Positions 16,045 to 25,037 of a stretch of 39,838 nucleotides of DNA are shown in pieces. The stretch covers positions 1-39,838 of the IMG/VR virus record IMGVR_UViG_3300014886_000001. One strand, 5' to 3'. A program made the position numbers and the translations under genes. The stretch is from a virus. Each line of letters starts with the position of its first letter. Positions within the stretch are counted from its first letter, which is position 1. The notes under the pieces were generated by a model. It was not told the origin of the DNA. It was given only the letters and a program-made list of their open reading frames with translations, and ran no database searches.

Positions 16045-17610
16045 ATGGCATCACTAACAGAAAAATTTAAAAGATTATATGGAAGAAGCCCGAAAGGAGG
16101 TGAGATTTTGTTTTCTGGAGGAATAGGATATCAGTATAGTGGTGGGATGTGGAGAAAGATAGGAAAGACAACGATACAAACAAAAGCAACAACAGCTCCT
16201 GTTAATATAGAAGATAAACAAAAGAAGGCGACAGAGATAAAACAGAGAATAAATGAAATTCAATCAAGGATTCAGGCAATACAAAGAGTAGTTAAAGAGG
16301 CACAAACGAAAGGAATTAAACCAAACGAGCCCATTCCAGCAGATATTTTGGCAAAAGAACCATCATTAGCAGACCTTGTTACAAGAGAGGAAAAAAGAAG
16401 TAAATACTCTTTTGATGATATTGAAACAGCCAGTCAAAACTTATTGAAGGATATTACGCAACAGTTGAGCAAATATAGAGAAGAAAAAGAAGAGGCAGAG
16501 AAAGAAATGAAAGAATGGAGGTCAAAAATAGAAAAACTAATAGAAGAAAGGAGAGAAAGAATAGAGGATTATATAGAAGAACAAAGGAAAAAATATGAAA
16601 TACCAGAAACCTACCAGAGATTACAAGCAATTATTCCAGAAATAGATACATTAAACCAAAAACTGATAGACCTGAAAAAGGAGGAAGAAATGCAATTATT
16701 GAAAGCAGAACAAAAATTAGCCCCAATGGCAATAATTAGAGGAGAACAGGCACTAATTCAAAGACAATATGCTTCTTTGAGAGCAGCGGTAGCAGCAGAG
16801 TTAAGCGCAAAAACAGCAATTGCTGAGATGTACAGAGGAAATATAGAGTTGGCAGAAAGCTTAATACAGAAAAGTGTTAATGCTTTAGTTTATGACACAG
16901 AACAGAAATTAAACGATTATAAATATTTGTTTGATTATTATAGTGATTACATTGAAACATTGGATAGTAAAACCCGAGGAGCTCTAAATAAAATTTATTC
17001 TTTGCTTCAAGACAAATTAGAGACCGAAAAAGAAGAATACGAATTAAAAGTAGAACTATACCGAGATTTGGTTACTGATGGAGTTTATGTAGATTTTAAT
17101 GATTTTGTCAGAAAGCCAATTGATGAAGCATTGGATTATTATGGTCAACAAGTCCAAGAAATAGCAGAAATAGTAGATGTGAGTGATTATTTTTCTCCTA
17201 ACCAATTAAGGCAACTTAGGAGAGTTGGTATAGACCCAACTACCCCAGAAGGATTTAAAAAGGCATTAGAAATGTTTCCTCCTGAAACAGAAAAGTGGGA
17301 AAAAGCAGAAAATTATATTATTCAAAATATAAAAACATATGGGGCAGAAGTAGATATGGCAGGAATTTATGCTACACTTACAGCCCCTCCACCAAAAGGA
17401 GCTGGATTAAGTTCAAGTGACGCTTATGCTTTAATGGCTCAGTATGGAATGGTAAAGATAGGCGGGATTTGGGTTTATGCTTCCACAGAAATTCCTACAA
17501 CAGGAATAGAAACTCCTACCACAGGAACAGAAAAAACCAAAGAAACAAAAAAACCTTGGTGGCGGAGAGTTGCATCAGAAATTTGGCACAGATTACCATT
17601 TGTAAAATAA
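16045..17610 (+). CDS. Coiled-coil internal virion protein
   Basis: 521 residues with a long charged coiled coil (about residues 50-260) and a helical C-terminal half ending in a Thr-rich linker and a basic Trp-rich tail (KKPWWRRVASEIWHRL). It sits directly before the 1314-residue protein, as ejection-protein genes do in short-tailed phages. No enzymatic motif. Likely packaged in the capsid and expelled with DNA; inference from position and architecture. Confidence 0.58.
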   Translation: MASLTEKFKRLYGRSPKGGEILFSGGIGYQYSGGMWRKIGKTTIQTKATTAPVNIEDKQKKATEIKQRINEIQSRIQAIQRVVKEAQTKGIKPNEPIPADILAKEPSLADLVTREEKRSKYSFDDIETASQNLLKDITQQLSKYREEKEEAEKEMKEWRSKIEKLIEERRERIEDYIEEQRKKYEIPETYQRLQAIIPEIDTLNQKLIDLKKEEEMQLLKAEQKLAPMAIIRGEQALIQRQYASLRAAVAAELSAKTAIAEMYRGNIELAESLIQKSVNALVYDTEQKLNDYKYLFDYYSDYIETLDSKTRGALNKIYSLLQDKLETEKEEYELKVELYRDLVTDGVYVDFNDFVRKPIDEALDYYGQQVQEIAEIVDVSDYFSPNQLRQLRRVGIDPTTPEGFKKALEMFPPETEKWEKAENYIIQNIKTYGAEVDMAGIYATLTAPPPKGAGLSSSDAYALMAQYGMVKIGGIWVYASTEIPTTGIETPTTGTEKTKETKKPWWRRVASEIWHRLPFVK

Positions 17611-17624
17611 AATTATAAAACAAT

Positions 17625-20600
17625 ATGGCATTACCTTTTTATTGGGAAACAATTCCAAAAGAAAAAACCTCTGTTAAGAAGAAAGTTTTACCGTGGACAG
17701 AAGAAACCACCAAACCCTTAAGCACCGTTGAAGTTGTTCAAATGGTTGGTTATCCTGTTTTAAGAGCCGCTCCACCAGAAAAAGAGAAAAAAGATACTTG
17801 GCTTAAGAGGGTAGCAAGATTTATCTTACCAAGAAGTTTAGAAATAAAATTAGGTATCACAGAACCAACTGAGTGGGAGTTAAGGATGCAACACGAAGAT
17901 GCAAGATTGAACTATTTACGAAGGCAGTACTTTAAAAAGTTATATCAAAAAGAAATTATTAAAAACCCAAAAATCCCAAAAGACTATAAAGAGCCCACCA
18001 CTTTTATTGGACAATTTTTAGAAGGAATAAAAGAAGGATATATTTCTATGAAAAGTAGTTTTGGTTATTTTGTGGAAAGTTTAGGTAGACAAATTGGTAG
18101 TCCAAAATTATTACAATGGGGAGCCAATTTAGGAGATAGAGCAACAATAGAACTAATAAAAAAACCAGAATTATTAGAGCCAGAAGATTTAAAACCCTTT
18201 TTTAAGGGTGGTTGGGTAGATAGAAGATGGTGGGGCAGAAGAATAGGACAAGCTCTTCCCACTATAGGAACAATGCTTGGGTTGGCTACTTTTGGTGGGT
18301 TTACAGGAGGAATACCTGGTGCTCTTACTGGTGGTTTTGTATCGGCAGCAGCATTAGAAAAAGGTGCTGCTTATAAAAGATATATTAACGAAGGAATGCC
18401 ACCAGATAAAGCAGATATTTATTCAAATGTTTATGGGACAATAGCAGGGTTAATTGAAAATGCGTTTGGTATATCTCCTGCCAAAATTGGAACCCAAATC
18501 GCAATACGAGGAATAGAAAGAGTGGTTTATGATAGTTATAAACAATTTTTATTAAGAGAAATTCCCAAAATAGGATTTAAAACATTAAAACAAGCAATAC
18601 AAGAAGGAGGTGAAGAGGTTGCTCAAAGTATTGCTGAAAATCTCGTTTTAAAATTTTACAAAAAAGAAACCCCTGTTTTTAGCAAAGATTTAGCAGAAGA
18701 ATTTGCTGGTGGATTTGTAGCTGCCATTCCTTTTGGAGCAATTAACATTAGAATACCAGAAATTAAAAAAATAACACCAAAAGAGGTAAAGGCAATAGAA
18801 CAAACCATCAAAGAGGCAGACGAGGTTTTAAAGAAGGAAGTTAAGAAAAAGCCAACAGAAGTGAAAATAGAGGGAATTCCGAAAGAATTAGAACCGTTAG
18901 CAAGGGAAGCGAGGAAATATAAGTCAGTGGAGGAGTTTAGGGAGAAATTAAGACACATATCTTTAGGAGAAAGAGTTGAAGTGGGAACAGGAAAGAAAAT
19001 AACTTTGACAAAAGAAGAAAAAAAATTAAGAAAATTGATTGTAGGAGATACCCCACTCGTAAGAAAGTGGAATGAATTGGTTAAAAGAAGTAACAAAACC
19101 CTCGAAGAGTTTTTTCAAGATTTCTACAACCAAGCAGTTAAAGGAGCAAAAAGAGTTAAGCCCCCGAAATTTCCAGAAAACAAATATAAACTTGAACTTT
19201 TAGAAGAAATAAGAAAATTGGAAGAATTACCTAAAATTGACCCAGAAGCTTTTGAGTTTACTCCTAAAACTGTTAGTTATAATAACCCTTATACAAGGGT
19301 AATGACAAAAGTTTGGAATAGGGTTTTAAAAATTTGGGATTCTAAAGCCCCTCGTGTTGTAAAAGAAGCTCAAACCCAAGAAATAGCCCATCTTTTAAGA
19401 GAAAGACAAAGAGTTTATGATGGTTTAGTTAAAAAATATTACGAAGAAATTATTAGACCCTTAACAAAACTAACCACAGCAGAAAAACAAAAAATTGGTA
19501 ATATGATTTTCAAGAGGATAAACATCCCGCCAGAGTATAAACCGTTTATTAAGGATATTGATGTTAAAATAGGACAATTAGGAGGAGCGATAGTTAATTT
19601 AGAAAAAGAGATGGTTAAGAAAAAATTGATTCCCAAAGAAATGGCATTATTAACCGAAGAAACTTGGTTGTCTCATTTAGGAGAATATGCCAGAACTCTA
19701 TATGTTAGAGTTGACCCTAAAACTGGTAAACCAGTTATAGTTCCTCGTTCTGTTTTGACAAAAGAAGGGGTAATAGATAGGTCGGCTTTTAAGAGGAAAT
19801 TAACAGATGAAGAATGGGGAGCGAACGCTTTACAATTTGAAGGTAAAACATTGGACGAAATTAAACAATACACAATAGAGGAACTGCGAGCAATTGGACA
19901 AGAAGCAAAAGAAAAATATGGTTGGGTTTTTCAAGCAGATTATATTTTAGCCAGAACATTTAAAGATTTGTCAAAAGCATACGCTACGAGATTATTTCAA
20001 AAAGCCATTGTAGAAAACCCAAGATTATTTACGAAAGATGTTAAGTTAGCAGAAGAGTTAGGATTTGTTTCAGTAAGAAACATTTTACCGAAAGGAGTTG
20101 AAAAAGATGTAAGGTTGGGACCACTAAATTATGGTTATATTCATCCAGGACTTCAAGAAGAATTAAGAACCTTTGTTTTGGGAAGCGGACGAGATGCTGT
20201 AATGTCTATTTTTCAAGAACCCCTTTCTTGGTGGAAGGCATTTAAGGTTGCTGGCAATCCCCCTACAGTAATTAGAAACTGGTTATCTGGTATGTTTTTC
20301 CAAACCGATATGGCTGGTTATCCAGTTTGGACGCCCAAAAATTCAGCAAGATATATAAAGGCAGTAAAATCATATCTTACCAAAGATAAGGTCTATAAAA
20401 AATTTAGAGATAATGGTTTATATGGAACAGATTATTTTACAGTAGAAATTGAAACTGATGAGTTAGCAAGAATTATTGCTAAAGCAGAAAAATCTAACAA
20501 TCCATTACGAGTTTATTCAGAAGGATTATTAAGTAAATTAGGAACAAAATTAAAAGACGCTAAACAAGTATTTAGTTATTATGGACACATAGACCACATT

Positions 20601-21569
20601 CAAAGAACTTATTTAGCGTTGTGTGCTGTAGAAGATGGAGCATCTATTCCGCAAGCAGTTCATTTTGCTAATAAATGGGAGTTAGATTATAGGTTTGTTC
20701 CTCAGATAATAGAGAAATTACGAACAGGAATAGGAGGTTGGTTATATCCATTTTTATCATTTTATGTCTTAATGGCTCCAAGAATTGCTGAAGTTTTAAT
20801 TACAAGACCTTGGGTTTTATTGAAATATCCAATTATTATTGGAATATTCAATGCTATTTCTGTTGCTATACTTGGAGCAGAGGAAGACGAAATAGAAAAC
20901 GCAAAACCAGAATGGTTAAAAGATAGGGATTATGTTTTAATTTTACCATTTAGAGATAATCAGGGAAATTTTGTATTTATGGATTTAGATTATACTTTAC
21001 CATTTGGTGGACCAGAAAGTTTATTTATGGATTGGACCCAGGTTACAAATATGGCAAAATTTCCAGGATTGATGAATATAATGATAAACATTTTTAACAA
21101 TTACGATACTTACACCCAAAGAAAAATTTATAACGAATCAGATTTACCAGAAGAGAAAAGAAAAAAAATCGCTGAATATGTAGCAAGAAGCTTGGGTCCT
21201 GGTGCTGTGCCTCACGCTTTAAATATCTACAGAGCAGCAACAGGAGAGATTATTGGTTTTCCTATGCGAAGAGAAAGAGATTTAGCTCAATCTATTGCCA
21301 GAACTTTAGGGGTTTCAGTATATTCTGGTGGTTTTAATGAGGCATTCTGGAAAATAAGAAATCTTCAACAAGAAATTAAAGATATTCAATGGGCTATGGT
21401 ATTGTTGATGCAAAACCCAAATATTCCACCAGAAAAGAAAAAAGAAAAAGTAATTGAATTTCAAGACGAGATTAGAAGAAGAACAGAAAAAATACAAGAA
21501 ATTGCAAAAGCGATGCCCTCAAGTGTTCCAACAGAAAAAAAGCGTAGTAAAACTCTTCCTTTTAAATAA
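17625..21569 (+). CDS. Large internal virion (ejection) protein
   Basis: The largest gene, 1314 residues. It has a short Pro-rich N-terminus, a glycine-rich hydrophobic segment (about residues 210-245, LPTIGTMLGLATFGGFTGG) that could insert in membranes, long charged helices, and a C-terminal half with aromatic and helix-rich regions (GNPPTVIRNWLSGMFFQTD; WLYPFLSFYVLMAPRIAEVL). Size, membrane-active stretches and place after fibre genes fit an ejection protein forming a DNA conduit across the envelope. No lysozyme or other catalytic motif is seen. No tape-measure repeat pattern. Confidence 0.65.
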   Translation: MALPFYWETIPKEKTSVKKKVLPWTEETTKPLSTVEVVQMVGYPVLRAAPPEKEKKDTWLKRVARFILPRSLEIKLGITEPTEWELRMQHEDARLNYLRRQYFKKLYQKEIIKNPKIPKDYKEPTTFIGQFLEGIKEGYISMKSSFGYFVESLGRQIGSPKLLQWGANLGDRATIELIKKPELLEPEDLKPFFKGGWVDRRWWGRRIGQALPTIGTMLGLATFGGFTGGIPGALTGGFVSAAALEKGAAYKRYINEGMPPDKADIYSNVYGTIAGLIENAFGISPAKIGTQIAIRGIERVVYDSYKQFLLREIPKIGFKTLKQAIQEGGEEVAQSIAENLVLKFYKKETPVFSKDLAEEFAGGFVAAIPFGAINIRIPEIKKITPKEVKAIEQTIKEADEVLKKEVKKKPTEVKIEGIPKELEPLAREARKYKSVEEFREKLRHISLGERVEVGTGKKITLTKEEKKLRKLIVGDTPLVRKWNELVKRSNKTLEEFFQDFYNQAVKGAKRVKPPKFPENKYKLELLEEIRKLEELPKIDPEAFEFTPKTVSYNNPYTRVMTKVWNRVLKIWDSKAPRVVKEAQTQEIAHLLRERQRVYDGLVKKYYEEIIRPLTKLTTAEKQKIGNMIFKRINIPPEYKPFIKDIDVKIGQLGGAIVNLEKEMVKKKLIPKEMALLTEETWLSHLGEYARTLYVRVDPKTGKPVIVPRSVLTKEGVIDRSAFKRKLTDEEWGANALQFEGKTLDEIKQYTIEELRAIGQEAKEKYGWVFQADYILARTFKDLSKAYATRLFQKAIVENPRLFTKDVKLAEELGFVSVRNILPKGVEKDVRLGPLNYGYIHPGLQEELRTFVLGSGRDAVMSIFQEPLSWWKAFKVAGNPPTVIRNWLSGMFFQTDMAGYPVWTPKNSARYIKAVKSYLTKDKVYKKFRDNGLYGTDYFTVEIETDELARIIAKAEKSNNPLRVYSEGLLSKLGTKLKDAKQVFSYYGHIDHIQRTYLALCAVEDGASIPQAVHFANKWELDYRFVPQIIEKLRTGIGGWLYPFLSFYVLMAPRIAEVLITRPWVLLKYPIIIGIFNAISVAILGAEEDEIENAKPEWLKDRDYVLILPFRDNQGNFVFMDLDYTLPFGGPESLFMDWTQVTNMAKFPGLMNIMINIFNNYDTYTQRKIYNESDLPEEKRKKIAEYVARSLGPGAVPHALNIYRAATGEIIGFPMRRERDLAQSIARTLGVSVYSGGFNEAFWKIRNLQQEIKDIQWAMVLLMQNPNIPPEKKKEKVIEFQDEIRRRTEKIQEIAKAMPSSVPTEKKRSKTLPFK

Positions 21570-21577
21570 ATAGGCTT

Positions 21578-21868
21578 ATGGAGCAAGAAATCTTATTAGA
21601 ACTAATTAAATATGGAGGAGGAACAGCAATTATTATTGCTTTAGTTTTCTTGTTTAGAGAGATTAGTAAATTGATTTCATTAAACAAAAGAAATGGAGCA
21701 ATAGATAAATTGGTTAGAAAAACAGATTATTTAGAGACCAAAATAGACAATGAATACTTCCATCTACTTGACAAGTTGTCTTGCGATGTGAGAGAATTAA
21801 GAGAGGACATTCAAGACCTTCAACAAAGAGTATCCAGATTAGAAACAAAGGTTTTCAATAATAAATAA
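21578..21868 (+). CDS. XhlA-like membrane plus coiled-coil protein
   Basis: 96 residues with one hydrophobic segment (about 10-27, GGGTAIIIALVFLFREI) followed by a long heptad-patterned helix. This is the shape of haemolysin XhlA-like phage proteins that help holin function, or of a small virion-associated membrane anchor. Its stop shares a base with the next ATG (TAATG). Confidence 0.62.
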   Translation: MEQEILLELIKYGGGTAIIIALVFLFREISKLISLNKRNGAIDKLVRKTDYLETKIDNEYFHLLDKLSCDVRELREDIQDLQQRVSRLETKVFNNK

Positions 21869-23040
21869 TGGCAAATCAATTCACCCACGGGTGGACAACA
21901 GAAGAAAGGGAGTGGCTAAAAAATAATTATCCATATCTTACCAGAGAAGAAATTATAAAATGGTGCGAAGAACATAATCGTTCCTATAAGGCAGTTATTA
22001 ACCAAGCGTCTTATTTGGGAATTAAAAAAGATAAACAGCACCTTAAAAAATCAAAAGGAGGTGATAAAATGAGTAAGGTGTTAGTTGATTTAGAGGAGTT
22101 CGTTAATACCTTATTGGAGAAATTTAAAGAAAAACCGCCAAGAGTAAGAATTCCAAAGGCAAAATTAACAACTGGAAAACTGAAAGAAGATGCTATCTTG
22201 GTAATTTCAGATATTCATTTAGGGAAAATAAATCATTTTGTGGATTTGAAAACAGGAAAGTCAGTTGAAACCTATAATGAAAAGATAATGTGGAAACAGG
22301 CAAGTAGATTAGTAGAAAGTGTAAGAGATATTAACAATCTCTTAAGTAAAAGTTATAAACTGACAACGCTGTATATCTTTTGTTTAGGAGATTTGGTAGA
22401 TAACGATATTATTTACAGCGGGCAGAGGTTCTTTATTGAAGCAGGAGCAGGGTCTCAAGTAATTAAAGCAGTTCAGTTATTTCAATTCTTTATTAAAGAA
22501 TTCCTGAAATTGTTTGAAAAAATACACTTGGTAATTTTAGGCGGAAATCACGGTAGATTATCAGGAGATGCTAAAACTGCTCATCCTTGGTATAACAATT
22601 TAGATTGGTTGATTGGACAAATGCTCCAAATCTCTTTCAAAGATGTAGACAGAGTAAAAATTGAAACTCCAGAAAGTTGGTTCTTTATTAAACAAATCAA
22701 TGGCTGGAAATACCTCTTACATCACGGAGCAGGAATTCCTTCTTGGATGGGCTTTCCATATTATGGTATTTCCAGAAGGGCAATGGCAAGAAAAGCAGAA
22801 ATGGATATTGATGTTGAGATAATTGGTCATTTTCATCGTGTTTTTGAAATTCCAGTTAGTTCAAGGTCTTTTACTCTTGTTAATGGTTGTTGGATGGAGA
22901 AAGACCAATATTCTTGGCAAAGATATGGCTATCTAACTAAACCCCAGCAACTTTATTTTGGAAGTTCAAAGAAAAGACCAATAACTTGGCGGTTTGTATT
23001 AGATTTAACAAAACGAACTCCTCGCAAGGGGAGAGAATAA
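21868..23040 (+). CDS. Calcineurin-like metallophosphatase with N-terminal helix-turn-helix
   Basis: 390 residues. Residues 8-55 (WTTEEREWLKNNYPYLTREE then AVINQASYLGI) look like a SANT/Myb-like DNA-binding helix-turn-helix. From about 108 the metal centre of the calcineurin-like superfamily is complete: DIH (115-117), GDLVDN (174-179), GGNHGR (225-230), LHH (284-286) and GHFH (320-323). Substrate could be nucleotide, DNA or phosphoprotein. A perfect Shine-Dalgarno before in-frame Met68 suggests a second product lacking the DNA-binding part. It is the first of a run of genes with canonical ribosome-binding sites. Confidence 0.82.
   Translation: MANQFTHGWTTEEREWLKNNYPYLTREEIIKWCEEHNRSYKAVINQASYLGIKKDKQHLKKSKGGDKMSKVLVDLEEFVNTLLEKFKEKPPRVRIPKAKLTTGKLKEDAILVISDIHLGKINHFVDLKTGKSVETYNEKIMWKQASRLVESVRDINNLLSKSYKLTTLYIFCLGDLVDNDIIYSGQRFFIEAGAGSQVIKAVQLFQFFIKEFLKLFEKIHLVILGGNHGRLSGDAKTAHPWYNNLDWLIGQMLQISFKDVDRVKIETPESWFFIKQINGWKYLLHHGAGIPSWMGFPYYGISRRAMARKAEMDIDVEIIGHFHRVFEIPVSSRSFTLVNGCWMEKDQYSWQRYGYLTKPQQLYFGSSKKRPITWRFVLDLTKRTPRKGRE
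22055..22071 (+). promoter_or_regulatory. Perfect Shine-Dalgarno and internal start inside the metallophosphatase gene
   Basis: AAGGAGGTGAT at 22055-22065 is fully complementary to the usual 16S rRNA 3' end and lies seven bases before ATG 22069, in frame with the gene. Initiation here would yield a 323-residue metallophosphatase without the helix-turn-helix. The identical block recurs before the gene at 23260. Confidence 0.75.
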
Positions 23041-23052
23041 TTCTCTCTCCCC
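23028..23052 (+). terminator. Hairpin over the metallophosphatase stop codon
   Basis: GGGGAGAG at 23028-23035 pairs with CTCTCCCC at 23045-23052 around the stop codon. The tract after it (TCTCTTTAAAAATTT) is only partly U-rich, so it may act as a weak terminator or as a transcript stabiliser rather than a full stop. Confidence 0.5.
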
Positions 23053-23084
23053 TCTCTTTAAAAATTTAATAAGGAGGTGAAACA

Positions 23085-23255
23085 ATGAGAAAAAATTCAG
23101 AAGTTTTAGAGTTAGTAAAAGGAAAAAGAGAAAGTGAATTTTCTTGGTTTATCAGAATTTATAGGTGTAGATTGACTTTTGAGAATTTCTTTCCTGATAG
23201 AGTGAAGATTGTAATTCAGGGTAAGAAAGCAAAATTCTACATAAAAAGGAGGTGA
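23085..23255 (+). CDS. Small basic protein of unknown function (56 aa)
   Basis: Preceded by AAGGAGGTGA six bases before the ATG. The product is basic with aromatic residues (FSWFIRIYRCRLTFENFFPDR) and ends IKRR. Its stop TGA is embedded in the Shine-Dalgarno of the next gene, so the two are coupled. No family recognised. Confidence 0.7.
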   Translation: MRKNSEVLELVKGKRESEFSWFIRIYRCRLTFENFFPDRVKIVIQGKKAKFYIKRR

Positions 23256-23259
23256 TAAA

Positions 23260-23478
23260 ATGGATAAAAAATTATTGCTTCTTAAAAGAAAGGAATTAAG
23301 AAGATTAAAAAAAGAAATTGAAAAACTGAAAAGAAGTAGAGACCCTTGTAAGAAAGAAAAAATCAATGAATTGAGAAAAAGAATGGTAAGAATTTTAAGA
23401 GAAATGTTAGAGATGTTTCCACCGTTTGATAGAAGTACAATTAAAGAAAACAATGGATTTAAGGAGGTGAAAAAATGA
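23260..23478 (+). CDS. Lys/Arg-rich coiled-coil protein (72 aa)
   Basis: A perfect AAGGAGGTGAT lies just before the ATG. The product is a highly charged helix (KRKELRRLKKEIEKLKR, then INELRKRMVRILREMLEMF) with a short C-terminal tail. The stop overlaps the ATG of the next gene (ATGA), whose Shine-Dalgarno lies in this gene's final codons. Role unknown; possibly a partner of the secreted protease that follows. Confidence 0.7.
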   Translation: MDKKLLLLKRKELRRLKKEIEKLKRSRDPCKKEKINELRKRMVRILREMLEMFPPFDRSTIKENNGFKEVKK

Positions 23479-24029
23479 GAGGGTTATTGGTTTTAATGGG
23501 GATGGGAGTTTTCCTTTTCTCATTTGCTTTTGCTGGTTTTATTGATAATTTTGTTCCTAAAATTACAAGACAAGTAGTAAGAGTTTATAGTTATAAAAAG
23601 TTAGGAGGCGGGATAATTATTCAGAATTATTATGTTCTTTCAGTGGCTCATTTAGCAAATGCGATGATTTTTGTGAATGGATTACCTAGTGAGATAAAGA
23701 AACTAGATGATGATTTGATGTATCTTCAAGTTCCTTATAATTTCAATAGAAAGGTAAAATTTGCTAAAGAGGTTCATTTATTAGAAAAAGTTTATATTGT
23801 TGGCTATCCAACAGGTAAGAAAATGGTAATTCCTGCTACTATTTGTGGAATTGATAACTATGTTCTCTATTTAGACGCTAAAGTGATTGGAGGAATGTCT
23901 GGAGGAGGGATATTTAATGAGAAAGGCGAATTGGTTGGTATAGTTCACGGTGGAAAAGGTTATCCTGAACAAATTTTAGTTGCTTCTTCTTTTGTGGCTA
24001 TTAAGAGGTTCCTCGGTATTGAGGAATAA
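23475..24029 (+). CDS. Secreted trypsin-like serine protease
   Basis: 184 residues with a clear signal peptide (residues 1-20, LLVLMGMGVFLFSFAFA). The chymotrypsin/HtrA-fold triad is visible: His59 in LSVAHLAN, Asp80 in DDDLMYLQV and Ser142 in GGMSGGG, followed by the usual LVGIVHGG strand. It is short and has no PDZ domain. A Shine-Dalgarno AAGGAGGTGA precedes the ATG. It would act outside the membrane, perhaps on envelope proteins at lysis or on superinfecting virions. A strong terminator follows immediately. Confidence 0.83.
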   Translation: MRGLLVLMGMGVFLFSFAFAGFIDNFVPKITRQVVRVYSYKKLGGGIIIQNYYVLSVAHLANAMIFVNGLPSEIKKLDDDLMYLQVPYNFNRKVKFAKEVHLLEKVYIVGYPTGKKMVIPATICGIDNYVLYLDAKVIGGMSGGGIFNEKGELVGIVHGGKGYPEQILVASSFVAIKRFLGIEE

Positions 24030-24030
24030 A

Positions 24031-24057
24031 GGGGAGGCTCCCTCCCCTCTTTTTTTC
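24031..24057 (+). terminator. Strong intrinsic terminator
   Basis: GGGGAGG at 24031-24037 pairs with CCTCCCC at 24041-24047 across a 3-nt loop, followed by a T-rich tract to about 24057. It begins right after the protease stop and ends just before the next promoter. Confidence 0.88.
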
Positions 24058-24059
24058 TC

Positions 24060-24089
24060 TTGACAAGCGTTTTTGCTTCTTGGTAAAAT
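24060..24089 (+). promoter_or_regulatory. Sigma-70-type promoter of a leaderless transcript
   Basis: TTGACA at 24060-24065, an 18-bp spacer and TAAAAT at 24084-24089. The next ATG is at 24096, where transcription would be expected to start, so the message probably has no leader. The -10 context TAAAATGGAA is shared with two other promoters in the window. Confidence 0.82.
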
Positions 24090-24095
24090 GGAAGT

Positions 24096-25001
24096 ATGAA
24101 GAAATCTCTCTTTCAAACAGGGTTAGTCCCTTCTCCCTTTGATAAAAGGGACATTCTAACTGCCGAAATTACTCCTGATGTTAAGAGGATACCAAAAGAA
24201 ATTCCTTGTCCTTTTGATTTAAATATTATAGACCAAAACGGTTATCCAATTTGTGTAGGTTGTGCTTCTGCTTACGCAAAACAATATTTAGAAGCCAAAG
24301 AAAAAATTTGGAAAAAATTTGACCCTTTTTGGATTTATAAAAAATGTAAAGAAATAGATGGAATTCCTCATATAAGAGGAACTTTTTTTAGAGCAGGTTT
24401 AAAAGTGCTTCAAAGATATGGTGCTAAACCATTAAACGAACCAGAAAAAGAAGCAGAAAAATATAAAATAGGAGGATATGCCAGAGTAGAACCACTAACA
24501 TTTAATGAACTTAAAAAAGCCATATTCTTATATGGCGTTGTTTTATTAGGATTTAGAGGAAGTAATAAAGGTTGGAGAAAAGCCCATATAAGATCACCAA
24601 GAGCAGGAGAGAAAATTTTTGGACACGCTGTTTTGGGAACATCTTATGATGAGAACTATGTTTATTTTTTGAATAGTTGGGGCGATTGGGGCAATAATGG
24701 AATTGGTTATTTTGATAAAAACTATCTACCATTTGAAGCGTGGGTTCCCTTATTAGATTTTCCTACCAAAGCCCAATTATTAGAAATTGTAGATGGTTGG
24801 GTAGCAAAAAAATATCTTACTCCTGATAAATATCACCCAGGGCAGATAGCCAGAGTAAATGTTTATCGCTTAAATTTAAGAAATGCTCCTTGGGGTTTAA
24901 AAGTTGGCTCTCTTAAAAAAGGAGACAAGGTAATGGTTATTGAGGACGAAAACCTATATAAAGATGGATATAAGTGGGTAAAGATTAAAAAACTTGCTTA
25001 A
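24096..25001 (+). CDS. Papain-like (C1) cysteine peptidase with SH3-like domain
   Basis: 301 residues. The triad is Cys56 (GYPICVGCASAYA), His177 (FGHAVLG) and Asn193 (FLNSWG), with Gln47 at the oxyanion position, as in C1A peptidases. Residues about 245-301 (VNVYRLNLRNAPWG, then KVGSLKKGDKVMV) form a bacterial SH3-like wall- or surface-binding domain. No signal peptide is visible. It may cut peptide cross-links or a surface protein. It stands alone between a terminator and a separate promoter, hinting at expression timing different from the virion block. Confidence 0.83.
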   Translation: MKKSLFQTGLVPSPFDKRDILTAEITPDVKRIPKEIPCPFDLNIIDQNGYPICVGCASAYAKQYLEAKEKIWKKFDPFWIYKKCKEIDGIPHIRGTFFRAGLKVLQRYGAKPLNEPEKEAEKYKIGGYARVEPLTFNELKKAIFLYGVVLLGFRGSNKGWRKAHIRSPRAGEKIFGHAVLGTSYDENYVYFLNSWGDWGNNGIGYFDKNYLPFEAWVPLLDFPTKAQLLEIVDGWVAKKYLTPDKYHPGQIARVNVYRLNLRNAPWGLKVGSLKKGDKVMVIEDENLYKDGYKWVKIKKLA

Positions 25002-25007
25002 AGGTCG
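25000..25007 (+). promoter_or_regulatory. AAAGGTCG box, 30 nt before the 25038 start
   Basis: The box overlaps the stop of the peptidase gene and is followed by the AATTAAA stretch common to many copies. Confidence 0.68.
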
Positions 25008-25037
25008 TTAATTAAAAACTAACACCCAAAAACTACT

